Numbered from the stretch's first letter, positions 1 to 10,564 are shown. The stretch: 15,000 bases of DNA from Neocallimastix lanati (nom. inval.) (GCA_016946835.1 JACVTC010000036.1:1027501-1042500), one strand, 5' to 3'. Numbers and translations: made by a program. Notes: a model not told the origin generated them from the sequence alone.

Positions 1-1241
1 TTTTTATTATTATTTATAAGTGTAAAAATTTTTACTATATTAAAAATTATTTAATAAACATTCTTTAAATAAATATTTTTTTTATACTTGTGTTTATTAT
101 TTTTCGAATTTTTAATATTATATTTATATTTTTATTATTATTGTATTTAAGATTTGATATTTATTAATCAAATAATAAAATATAAATATTTTTTAAATTA
201 AGAAATTAAACAATTAAAAAAAAAAAAAAATTAAAAAAAATAATAAAAGGTTATAAATTTATTTCTAACTGTCTACTAGTTATGGTATTATTTATATCTT
301 AATACAAATTAAAACAAATAATAAATTTAAAAAGTAGTATTAAAAATTATTATAAAATACTAAATTTATAATAATATATATTTATCATTAATAATAATAA
401 TAATATTATTATTATTATTTTTTTTTTTTTTTAAATTTTTTTCAATTCTTGTTTATAATACAAACAATTACCATTATAAATAAATTTTGTATTATATATA
501 TATTTATTATTTTTCCTTAAAAATTATTTAACCTGTTAAAAAATTGTGTATACATTTCATAAATTGTAAAATACAATTAAAAAGATTTAAATAATAATTT
601 TTTATTACTAGGGAAAATAAAATAAAATAAAATAAAAAACAACAAAATATTAATATATATATATATATATATATAAAAGGGAAAATAAATAAATAAAAAA
701 AAAAAAATTATATATATAATTAGAAAAGCTTAGACTTATTCATTTTATTAAATTTTCAATAAGTTTATTTGCAGGTAAGAATAATTATATAATAAACCTA
801 TTTTTCTTCTTTTTTATTTAACTACTAACTTATTATTTAAAATAATATATATATATATAATTATTTAAAAATTTCGTATCAAAAGAATAAATTAATGAGA
901 AATAAATAAATATATATATATATATAAATAATATTAAAAAATAATTTAAAATAGATATAAATACAAATATAAAGATAGATAGAAAAATTGATTTTATAGT
1001 ATACACTATTTTATTTATTACAATTTTTTATTTAAAATACGGGAAATATTAAAAATAGATAACTATATAGATACAATCATACATAAGTATATTTATATTA
1101 AAAAAAAATAATTGGAAATTTATTATAATAAATTCACAAAGAAATCAAAAATTTCATATATTGTAAAAAAAAAAAACCTAGTATTATCATTTTTTTTTTT
1201 TTATTTTTTAGTATTAAATAAAATCAAAAATTAAAGTTAAA
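1..1241. other. AT-rich upstream region of the SHD scaffold gene
   Basis: No coding region is recognisable on either strand. The stretch holds poly(A)/poly(T) tracts, an (AAT)n/(ATT)n palindromic tract near 390-420, (TA)n runs near 653-675 and 846-860, and GATA-like repeats near 974-983. Two local islands are less AT-rich: 256-300, with a short TAACT/AGTTA inverted repeat, and 721-775, which ends in a strong splice-donor match. This is presumably the promoter and 5' leader of the gene starting at 1242. No single TATA box or start site can be chosen in such AT-rich DNA. Confidence 0.7.
775..1211 (+). other. Possible 5'-UTR intron of the SHD scaffold gene
   Basis: A donor match CAG|GTAAGA lies at 772-780 at the end of a relatively G+C-richer stretch (721-774). 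About 430 bases later, a T-rich tract (1191-1210) ends in TAG at 1209-1211, about 30 bases before the ATG at 1242. Together they have the form of an intron separating a non-coding leader exon from the first coding exon. This is inference from signals only. AT-rich DNA yields many TAG acceptors by chance, but the donor is the best consensus match in the upstream region. Confidence 0.3.
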
Positions 1242-1840
1242 ATGTCAAACGATTTCTATTCTCCAGCTATTATTAAGACTCATTATCTTGCTTTTAAAGA
1301 ATTCTTAGAAAGTCAAGACAATGGTAAACTAAATATTTAAATTATATAATATGATATAAAAATATATATATCTTTGATGACTGTCTATTTATCTATGTAT
1401 AAATGATAACTGAATAAATAATAATATATGTATAACAATTATTACAATATAAAAGATGCTAAGAGACAAAGAGGTGCTAAGGAAAAACTTATAAAATTAA
1501 CAAATCAACAATTTCAAGAATTATCTACTGATGTTTATGATGAATTAATTAGAAGAACATTTAATTCTAGAGGTATTTTTATTTTGTTTTATTTTTATAA
1601 ACATGTATATATATTTATATATATACATATTTATAAAAATCATAATAATTATAATGAAATATATATACAAAAAATTAAAATAAATAAAAATGTTTATTGT
1701 TTTAAATTTAACAATTAAAGATACAGAATGTTTACAAAGTCAATCTGAATTTCAACCAAAAAGAAACGAAGCTCGTGCTAAATTAGCAGCTCTTTCCCAT
1801 ACTAGATACAGAGTAATTAAAAATAAAGAATAAAACAAAA

Positions 1841-1874
<34 letters not shown>

Positions 1875-2745
1875 AATAGAATAAAATTTATTATTTTAAT
1901 ATTCATTATTAATAAATTATTAATTCAAATAAATTTATATATAAAATATTTTATATTTTACATTTTAATAATACATAATATCAAATTATAATTATATATA
2001 TATATATATAAAAGGATTTATCACAAGATATTTATAATGAAATTCAAAGACGTTTTCCTAATATTGTTACTGAAGCTGAAAATGTTAGCATATTAACTCT
2101 ATTTTTCATTTAAAAATATAAAGATAATATAATAAAAATAATAATAATAATAATAATAAAGTGCAGTAGTTTATATATATATATATATACTAAATTTATT
2201 CATTTAAATAAAATATTAATAAATAGAATATCGATAATCCAGCTGACAACGCTTATAATAACATGTCACCTGTAAATAAAAGTAATTGACGATATTTAAG
2301 GATATTTGATTTTTCTCATTCTTATTATTATTATTTATTTATTTATTTATTGAAATAAATTTAATTTTAAGAGAATGAGAGTTAAGATATATAATAAATT
2401 ATTTTATTCTTCATACACGCACACACACACACACTCTCTCTCTCTCTATCTCTCTTTATATATATATATTGATATATTAAATATTAAAATATAAAATTTT
2501 TTTATTTTATTTATTTATTTATTTAATTTAGATAATGGTATTAGTAGCCCAAAACCAATTCAAAATGATGGAGCTAATCAAGCTCAACATCAAAAAATTA
2601 ATCTTGCTCCATTAGATGATGTTATGGCTAATATAAAGGAATTAACTAATAAAAATGAGAATGAAGATTCAAATACTGCTGAAGTAATTTTTATAATATA
2701 TATATATATATTTATATTATCATATAGTTTCTTTACATATTGATA

Positions 2746-2784
<39 letters not shown>

Positions 2785-3009
2785 AAATAAATAAATAAAT
2801 AAACATATTCACTAAAACCCATTTATTTTGATTATTATAAATAAGGCAAGAAATGTTAATGAAGCTGAAGTTGCAGAATTAAAAAAGGCCAATACTCTTT
2901 TAAAATCAAAGTTAGATTCTTTAACTGAGAAATACAACGTAAATTATTATATTTATTATTTATATAATTATTAAATAATAACAATAATAATATTCATAGT
3001 AAAAATAAA

Positions 3010-3052
<43 letters not shown>

Positions 3053-3153
3053 TTAAATATAAAAAATATAAAAGTTATATCTTATTGTAAACTAATAAAT
3101 ATAAATAATATTTAAATATTTAATACAAATAAACAAATAAACAACAACAACAA

Positions 3154-3192
<39 letters not shown>

Positions 3193-3259
3193 AGAATGAA
3201 AAACTCAGATTAGAAAAAGAAATAGAAAGTATTCAAGAAACTCTTACTAATCGTGTTAA

Positions 3260-3299
<40 letters not shown>

Positions 3300-4261
3300 A
3301 CCAAATGTAAATTTATTGAAAAGAAAAATAATAATAAAATAATGAAATTAAATATAAAAAAAAAAATCTTTTTTTTTTTTTTTATTTATTTATTTATTAT
3401 TAAAACAGATTAATGAGGAACAAGCAGTTGAATATTCAAAATTATACAACAATTACACTCAATTACAAAGTGATATTAAAACCCTTCGTAGTCAAACTGA
3501 AGTTAATGAAAAAATTACTGATGAACTTCGTCAAGAAAATGATAATCAAATTGAAAGAGTTAATGAATTAACTAAAAAGAATGAACAATTAGAAAATGAA
3601 AATAAGAGTTTAAAGGAAGAAATTGAAAAGGTAAAGAAAGAATTAAATGAAGAAATTGAAAATTTAAAGAAGGAATTGAAGGAAGAAAAAGAAAAGAAGA
3701 GTGAAGGTAAATAAATGCAATATATATATGGAATAAATATTAAATATCAAATATTAATAATATATTGATTTATGATATCATTATTATTTTTTTTATATAT
3801 GAAGTTGAAAAAACTACTTCATCTCCAGCTCCAGCTAATAAACAAGAAGAAAAGACTGCTCCTCCAGTAGAAAGTGAAGCTAAACCAGAAAATCCAAAGA
3901 AATCTCCAGAAACTCCTCCAAAGGAAGATATCAAATCTCCATCTGGTCCAAAAGGAGTTCCAGAGGAACCAAAAGAACCTGTCGTTAAAGATTGTATTAA
4001 TCCAGAAAGATTCAATCATTATAGAGAAGCTGTTAATGAATTACTTGAAGCTTCCAAGTAAAGTTTTTTTTTTTTTTTTTTAATTTAACATTTAATAATA
4101 ATATAATTTAAAAATGATAAAAAAAAAAAAAAAAAAAAAAAATAGATTATAAAATATATATATATTTAAAAGATATTTAATTATTAATTAATTAAATAAA
4201 TCTTTTCTTTTTTTTTTCCATAATTCAATAGATTTATATAAATCTATTATTATTTAACAAA

Positions 4262-4299
<38 letters not shown>

Positions 4300-4783
4300 T
4301 TAATAAAATTATTTATTAATTTTTTAATTTTAATTTTAATTTTTTATTTTTATTTTTATTATTATTTTCTTTTATTATATAGGAGTGAAAATCCAGCTGA
4401 TGTTTTAGTAGCTATGAAATCTATTGTTATTACATGTAAGAATATTACTGAAGAATCTGATGAATATGAAAGATTAAATGAAAATACCTTTACTGGTGAA
4501 GAACAAGATAAATTAATTGAAATTAAGAATAATCTTTCAGTTGCTCTTACTAATTTAATGAGTGTAACTAAAAATCATGCTACCAACTATCCAAATGTAT
4601 CACCATCCTATATTGAAAATGCTACTTCTGACCTTTCTGTTACTATTGTCTCATTAGTTCGTACTTTGAAAGAACATCAAAGTAGATTATTGAATCAAGG
4701 TTCAGCTTCATCATTACAACATCCACCAATTAATCCGGGTATATTTTAAATTAAATAATTTTAATTATTAAAAAAGAAAAAAA

Positions 4784-4829
<46 letters not shown>

Positions 4830-5817
4830 TTGTATTTTATTAAATTTTTATTCTTTTTATATATAAATTTTAATTAATTGGAAACCAAATATTAATAATA
4901 TTATTAAAAAAATAATTTTTTATAAAACAAAAAAAAAAATTATAAAACTAATAAAATTATATTTATAAAGCTACTATGAATATGGGTGAATACACACCAA
5001 ACAATGAACAAATTTATAACGTTCAAGAATTAAAGGTATGAAAATAAAGAAATTTATTTTTTTTTTTTTTTAAAAAAAAAGAATAAAAATAAAAAAAAGA
5101 TATATAAAATTATTTGAATAATAATAATAATAAAATCAATTTAAAAAAATAAAATAATAAAAAATTTCTATATAATAAATTAATATATATATATATATTT
5201 TATTTTTCTTAATAAATTTTTAAAATATATATATATAATAGCATTTCCTAGAGGAAAAAACTGATTTAATTGTTCAAGGTATTCAATCTCTCTTACAAAA
5301 GATTCAACAACCAAATGCCTCTAATGATGAATTAAATGGTGATATTCTTCGCATTACTAATATTGTTGACAATGTTATTGGTGCTTCCCAAAATACTTTT
5401 TCAAGTCAAGCTGGTATTTACTTATATGATAATGGAGGTAATTACCTAATATTTAATTATAATAATAAAAAAGATATTATATTATATATATATATATAAT
5501 GGTATAATGATATATATATAATGGTTTTTGAATTTATATCCAAATCATCATCATATATTAAAATAAAAAAAAAAAAAAAATTTATAATTAATGATTATTA
5601 ATTATTAATATATATATATATATTTAAATTAATCAAAAATATTTTTTTAACTTAATTATTATCATTATTATTATTTAATAAATAATTAATATAATAATAA
5701 AATATAATAATATAATAATAATATTATTATTAATAACTTTTTAGAACCAATCCTTCAAGACTTAAAGATGGGGTAAATACTTAATCCTCTTTATTAATAT
5801 ATATATATATATATATG

Positions 5818-5868
<51 letters not shown>

Positions 5869-6151
5869 AATTAACATAAAATTAATTAATAATAATTTTT
5901 TTTTTCTTGTTTTATATTATTTATATTATTTTTACATTTTATTATTTTTATATTTTATTATTATCTTTATAATTTTTTTTATTATAATAAATATATAATA
6001 TATATATAAAAGTAATCAACGCTTAAAGGAAATGGGCTTAGATATGCAAAACAAAACAGAACAAGAAATTAAGGCTTCAAAACCAAGTTTGGCTTCAGCA
6101 TCTTATGAAATTGCAGTATACGTTCGTGATTTACTTGAATTATTAGGTTAA
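1242..6151 (+). CDS. Spa2/GIT-type SHD scaffold protein with coiled coil (686 aa, 15 exons)
   Basis: Exons: 1242-1323, 1456-1572, 1721-1812, 2015-2083, 2227-2281, 2532-2683, 2846-2938, 3195-3260, 3409-3706, 3805-4057, 4383-4738, 4971-5035, 5242-5437, 5745-5772, 6013-6151. All 14 introns are GT...AG and the joined frame is open to TAA. Two Spa2-homology (SHD) repeats lie at residues about 30-61 (motif FQELSTDVYDELIRR) and 84-110 (ARAKLAALS, then DLSQDIYNEIQRR). Next come a polar linker (121-190), a coiled coil (about 195-341), a Pro/Lys/Glu-rich linker (342-403), and a helical region (404-686) in the place of the Spa2/GIT C-terminal domain. There is no ArfGAP or ankyrin part, so it is built like fungal Spa2 rather than animal GIT. 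Family members scaffold polarity, MAPK and adhesion complexes at the cortex; that role here is inference. The start was chosen for its A-rich context and because the SHD follows closely. The donor at 2084 (GTTAGC) is atypical. A name from any one species is not assigned. Confidence 0.85.
1843..1872 (+). repeat. Poly(A) tract in intron 3 of the SHD gene
   Basis: About 30 consecutive A residues lie just downstream of the 1813 donor. This is typical dictyostelid intronic homopolymer with no coding meaning. Confidence 0.9.
2415..2455 (+). repeat. Compound (CA)n(CT)n microsatellite in intron 5
   Basis: A CA-dinucleotide run passes directly into a CT-dinucleotide run with two interruptions (one CG, one TA). 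It sits in the 250-base intron 2282-2531 of the SHD gene. It is the only non-A/T dinucleotide array in the window. It also forms a long pyrimidine-rich stretch upstream of the 2531 acceptor. Confidence 0.9.
3012..3190 (+). repeat. Two long poly(A) tracts in intron 7
   Basis: Runs of about 39 A (3012-3050) and 36 A (3155-3190) lie in the 256-base intron 2939-3194, the second preceded by CAA repeats and running almost to the TTAG acceptor. The next intron begins GT followed directly by about 35 A (3263-3297). Tract lengths in the read may be imprecise, since homopolymers this long are error-prone. Confidence 0.85.
4788..4832 (+). repeat. (TTTA)n microsatellite in intron 11 of the SHD gene
   Basis: A tetranucleotide array of roughly eleven TTTA units lies between the donor at 4739 and the acceptor at 4970. 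It is low-complexity intronic DNA. Confidence 0.85.
5822..5866 (+). repeat. 45-base poly(A) tract in intron 14
   Basis: This is the longest homopolymer in the window. It lies in the intron between the 28-base exon 5745-5772 and the last exon of the SHD gene. Confidence 0.9.
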
Positions 6152-6294
6152 GAAAAATAAAAACAAAAACAAACAAAAAATATATATATATATATAAAAA
6201 ATAAAAAAATAAAAAAAAAAAGTAAAATAAAATATAATAAAATATATCAAAATTCTTCCTCCCCTTCAAATAATTAGCAAAATAATTTTTTTTG

Positions 6295-6326
<32 letters not shown>

Positions 6327-6396
6327 GATTAGAAATATTTAAAAATTTACTTAAAAAATTTTTTTCTTTTCTCTCATTTTTATCTTTAAAATAAAA

Positions 6397-6427
<31 letters not shown>

Positions 6428-6496
6428 AAGAAAAATTAAAATCAAAATAATCTATTTAATTTCTTCTTATTATTTTTTTTTATATTAGTATATTAA

Positions 6497-6528
<32 letters not shown>

Positions 6529-7922
6529 AGAGTAAAGAAATATTTAAAAAAAAAAAAAAGATTTTTTTTAAAAAAAAATAATAATATATAGTATATAGTA
6601 TATAATGTATATTTCTTTGCTTTTTCTCTTTTTCTATATACAATGTTGAAAAAAAAAAAAAAAATTCTTGTAAAAAAAAAAAAATAATAATAATAATAAT
6701 AATTTAAACTACTCTAAAATAAATAAAAAAAAAATTAAGAATATAAAATAAATATATAAATAAAATAAAATAAAATAAAATAAAATTAAAAAGATTAATA
6801 TTTATAATATTAATATATATATATATATTTAAACTTATAAAAGGAAATATACCAAAAAATGAATTAAAATGAAAAAAACTTTTTTTTTTTTTTTTTTTTT
6901 TACAATATGAAATAATAAAATATAAAATGATATAAAGTATAAATGATATTAAAATAATAAATCATTAAAAAAATAATAATAATAAATAATAATAATAATA
7001 ATAATAATAATAATTTTATAATATGATATATATTTTAATTTAAATATTTTTATTTGCCATTCATTTATATTTTTGTATAAATAATAATAATAATAATAAT
7101 AATAAAAAGTAAATCTAATAAATAATAAAATAATTATTATTTTAAATTTTAAAAATATATATATATATAAATATAAATATATATTTCAAAAAGATTATTT
7201 TTTTTTGAAAAAAATTTAAAAGATTAAAGTTTTTTAAATGAATCATAATTTAATAAATTTATGGATAAATGTTAAAAATTATAAATATAAATATCATTAG
7301 CCTATATAATTATCAAAAAATAAAAAAATTTGTTTAAATCATATTAAATGATTTATATATTATATTTTATTATTTTTATTTTATTATTTTTATTTCATTA
7401 TTATTATTATATTATTATTAATTATTAATTATTATTACTATTCTTTTTTTTTTTTTTTTTTTTAACTTATATCATGATTCTCTTTAGTTATTATTATTAT
7501 TTCATTGCCTTTTTAAAAAAATATATAAAACTTCAAATATTATTTAATTTTTATAAAAATAAAATTATGATATATATATATAAATTAACCAAAATCTTAA
7601 AATTTATTAAAAAAAAAAAAAAAATTATTTTAAAGTTAATGAAAAATATTATTTAATTTTTATTAAAGTGTTAAATTATGATATAACATTAAATGTATAT
7701 ATATAAATTAACCAAAATCTTAAATTTTATTAAAAAAAAATGTATATATATATTTTAAAGTTCATGAAAAATAAGAGATATATAATAATCATTAAAATTT
7801 AAAAATGATTGTTTTAATTTATTGAAATATTACGAATAATAATTGTTATAAATATTTAATTATCTTTAATTAATAAATACTACCAAGTTTTTATTTTTTT
7901 TTTATATATATATTTATTTATT

Positions 7923-7958
<36 letters not shown>

Positions 7959-8075
7959 TATTTTTTTTTTTTTATTATTTTTAATTTCTGTTCTTCATTT
8001 CAATAAAAAAAAAATTAAAAGTTTATTTTCTTATTTTATTTTTTTTTTTCATTTAAAAAAAAAGTAATATTAAAA
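6152..8075. other. Intergenic spacer between the SHD and LIM genes
   Basis: No gene is recognisable. The left part is the 3' flank of the SHD gene: AATAAA at 6156-6161, five bases after the stop, then more A-rich signals and a small C-rich island at 6250-6270. The middle is poly(A)/poly(T), (AAT)n (6682-6703, 6976-7013, 7081-7105) and (TA)n. A tandem duplication lies at 7562-7772. The right end is the presumed LIM-gene promoter: TA- and TTTA-rich DNA to about 7937, (TTA)n, a T run near 7961-7973, then a pyrimidine-rich leader (TTCTGTTCTTCATTTC, 7986-8001) and A-rich sequence up to the ATG. Confidence 0.7.
7562..7772. repeat. Imperfect tandem duplication, unit about 100-125 bases
   Basis: Copy 1 (about 7562-7647) and copy 2 (about 7673-7772) share, in the same order, AAATTATGATATA, then TAAATTAACCAAAATCTTAA (7581-7600 and 7704-7723), then TTTATTAAAAAAAA, then TTTTAAAGTT followed by ATGAAAAAT. 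The middles differ by (TA)n and poly(A) length. No coding function is apparent. The G+C-bearing core AACCAAAATCTT is too specific to arise from low complexity alone. Confidence 0.8.
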
Positions 8076-8657
8076 ATGGCTAATACAAAAGGTATTAACT
8101 AACCATATATTTATATAAAATTAAAAACAATAGGAATAAATTTCATTAATATTATATATCTATTGTTTCTCAAAACAAAATAGAAATAAAAAAATAATAA
8201 TATTATTAATAAAAATTTTTTATCAATTCCTCTTTCTATATATATATATATATTAATAATTACTTTTTCTATATATTCTATTTTATCTATCTATCTATAT
8301 ATTTATATATCATTTTTTCTATATATGAATACATACAAATAAATTTCATCTATCTCTATTGATATAATGACAATAAAAATAATATATAACATAAATAATT
8401 ATTATTCATTATGGATAAATATATATATATATATATATATATATTTTGTTAATGAAAAATTATTAAATATTTTAAATATAAATGGAAACCAACATTTTAT
8501 ATATGTGATATGATATATATATAATAATATTAAAAATGTTTGTTTTAATCATTTAATCCTTATAATTTTGATTATAATTGTATTATGTTTATTATATTTT
8601 TTAATAATAATCAACTAAAAACCAAACATTACAATAACAATAATCATACTTAACAAC

Positions 8658-8688
<31 letters not shown>

Positions 8689-10447
8689 AAAAAAAATTAA
8701 AAATTAAATAAAAAGATGATGAATATACTAATATGAGAGATAGGTTTAATAAACTTGGTTTGGATAATTCCTCTAATACTAGAAATACGGATCCATTTAG
8801 TACGGCATCCATGCCAAGTCAATCAAATAAACAAGATAGAAGACAACCTTACGGTTTCAGAAATGAAGAAGAAGAGGAGCAAAATGATGATGAAACCGAT
8901 CCCAATAAAAAACCTAAAAGAAAATTAGAACTTTATCGTATGGATCCTATTCTTATTCCAGGATATACTGGAGAAGATAATGGAAATAAAATAAGCACTC
9001 CTGAACAAGAAATTATGAATCAAATTAAAGATACCGATTTGGAATGTCACTACTGTCAACAACCGATTCAAAGTTCAGACGAAAAAATTATGATAGGTCA
9101 AAACTTTTATCATACCGATCATGTTCAATGTAATAAATGTGGTAAACCTTTAGATCCTGATAAGATTTTAGAATTAGGAGATGATATTTACTGTGAAGTA
9201 TGTTTTGAAAGTGAATGTGATTTAGGTAAAAACCTTTGTGGCTATTGTAATGAGGAAATCTTTGGGGTAAAAAATTAAAATAAGAAATAAAATTAAAATA
9301 AAATTAGAAAAATTAGAAAAAAAAAATTATTTATTAATTTTAATATTTAAAATTTTATTTTTTTATTTAATTTTATTTTATTTATAATATATATATATAT
9401 AATATAATATTTTATTATAATCAATTATTATTATGATATTATTATGATAATAATTTTGAAATACATCAAAAATTCCTCCAAAATAGGATTTATATATTAA
9501 AGCTTTAGATAAAGTTTGGGTAAAATAGATAATTTCTATATTAAAATCAATATATATTAATACCTTTAAAAAAAACTAATAATAATAATAAAATAGATAA
9601 ACATATGAACTTAATAAAATATTAAAAAATAATTGTACATTATACATTTTAAAATATTAATATATTAAATATATATATATATATATTTAATATATATATA
9701 TATTTATATTTATATTTATATTTATATTTTATTTTTTTAATTTAAATATTTGATATATATGAAAAGCATCCAAATCATTTCTTCTGTTCCTATTGTGGAT
9801 GTAAATTTGATGAAGATACACCCTTCTTTGATATTGATGGTAAACCATATTGTGAGGAAGATTATAAAAGATTATATAGTAGAATTTGTAAAGGTTGTAA
9901 TGAAATCATTGAAGATGATTTTATGTCTGCTATGGAAATGTGTTGGCATCCAGAATGCTTTAAATGTCATGTAAGTTGAACAGTCACAAATATATATATT
10001 TATATATATTGTGGTAGTAGTTGCTTACATAATTTAAAATAATATTTTCTAATATATACATATATTTTATTTAAATTTTTATTTTTATTATATATACTTT
10101 TTTTTTTTTTTCTTTTAAAAATTAATCATAATCACATATTCAAAAACAACAATAATAATAATAATAATAAACATTAGATATGTAATAAATCTTTATGTGA
10201 GGATCCATTCTATTGTGTTGATTGTGAACTCTATTGTGAATTTCATTATCAAGAAAAGGAAAACTTATTATGTGAATATTGTAAGAAACCTGTAGATAAA
10301 CGTTACGTCATGGCCTTAAATAAAAAATGGCATCCAAATCATTTCTTCTGTAGTTTCTGTAAAAACGTTCTATATACCGATATTGGTTTTAAGGAACATG
10401 ATAATAAACCCTACTGTAAAGATTGTTTCATTCGATTATATGGTTAA
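8076..10447 (+). CDS. Paxillin-like protein with four LIM domains (357 aa, 5 exons)
   Basis: Exons: 8076-8091, 8716-9266, 9487-9519, 9767-9970, 10178-10447. The introns are GT...AG and the joined frame is open to TAA. The N-terminal 115 residues are polar, with an acidic run (E55-E60, after a basic QDRRQPYGF stretch) and no clear LD motif (LDxLLxxL). Four LIM domains follow, each with eight zinc ligands: LIM1 C116, C119, H139, H142, C145, C148, C165, C168; LIM2 C180, C183, H201, H204, C207, C210, C229, D232; LIM3 C241, C244, H261, C264, C267, C270, C288, H291; LIM4 C300, C303, H320, H323, C326, C329, C348, C351. The ALDKVWHPNHFFC and KPYCEEDYKRLY signatures and an end just after LIM4 match the paxillin/leupaxin class. 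Such proteins dock partners at cortical actin and adhesion sites. The missing LD motifs and short length argue against true paxillin; a LimB/LIM2-type protein is another option. The 16-base first exon (MANTK) is the least certain part. An alternative start is M12 at 8733. Confidence 0.87.
8092..8715 (+). other. Long intron 1 of the LIM gene, possible internal leader
   Basis: At 624 bases this is the longest intron in the window. It holds (TA)n arrays, CTAT repeats (8287-8300) and, near its end, a C-containing stretch (8611-8659, with CAACTAAAAACCAAACATT and AACAACAAT) followed by A-rich DNA. That pattern resembles a dictyostelid 5' leader, so transcription could also begin inside the intron. 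In that case the first ATG (8716) would open a seven-codon frame ending at the TGA (8734-8736) that overlaps the in-frame ATG at 8733. Confidence 0.4.
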
Positions 10448-10479
10448 ATTCTTATTAAAGGAATAAAAATATAAATATT

Positions 10480-10517
<38 letters not shown>

Positions 10518-10564
10518 ATAATTTGTTAAAATTATTCAACTAATAAAATACCAATATATCCAAT

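Noticed and set aside
1428-1718. A separate 96-residue protein starting at 1428
   Set aside because: Its middle is SHD exon 2 (1456-1572); both ends are intron read-through. The true start at 1242 and flanking exons keep the frame.
2811-2830. AAAACCCATTTATTTT as a DUSE-like small-RNA promoter
   Set aside because: It only partly matches the element, lies inside an SHD-gene intron next to an acceptor, and no structured RNA follows.
3770-4019. Minus-strand open frames of 81 and 66 codons
   Set aside because: They lie exactly opposite the proline-rich exon of the SHD gene. Their Gly/Ser/Phe-rich content is the antisense of Pro/Lys/Glu codons.
6069-6269. Minus-strand 66-codon frame rich in Phe, Tyr and Ile
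   Set aside because: It is antisense to the last SHD exon and to A-rich 3' flank. The content is that of translated poly(T)/(TA)n.
7474-7656. 60-codon plus-strand frame
   Set aside because: Only Ile, Tyr, Lys and Phe runs from AT-rich DNA. It overlaps the tandem duplication, and the second copy does not keep the frame.
8615-8812. Minus-strand 65-codon frame
   Set aside because: It is antisense to the start of LIM-gene exon 2 and to a poly(A) tract.
10448-10515. LIM gene as a processed retrocopy, because a 35-base genomic poly(A) tract follows its stop
   Set aside because: The gene keeps four introns, and such tracts are everywhere in this DNA.
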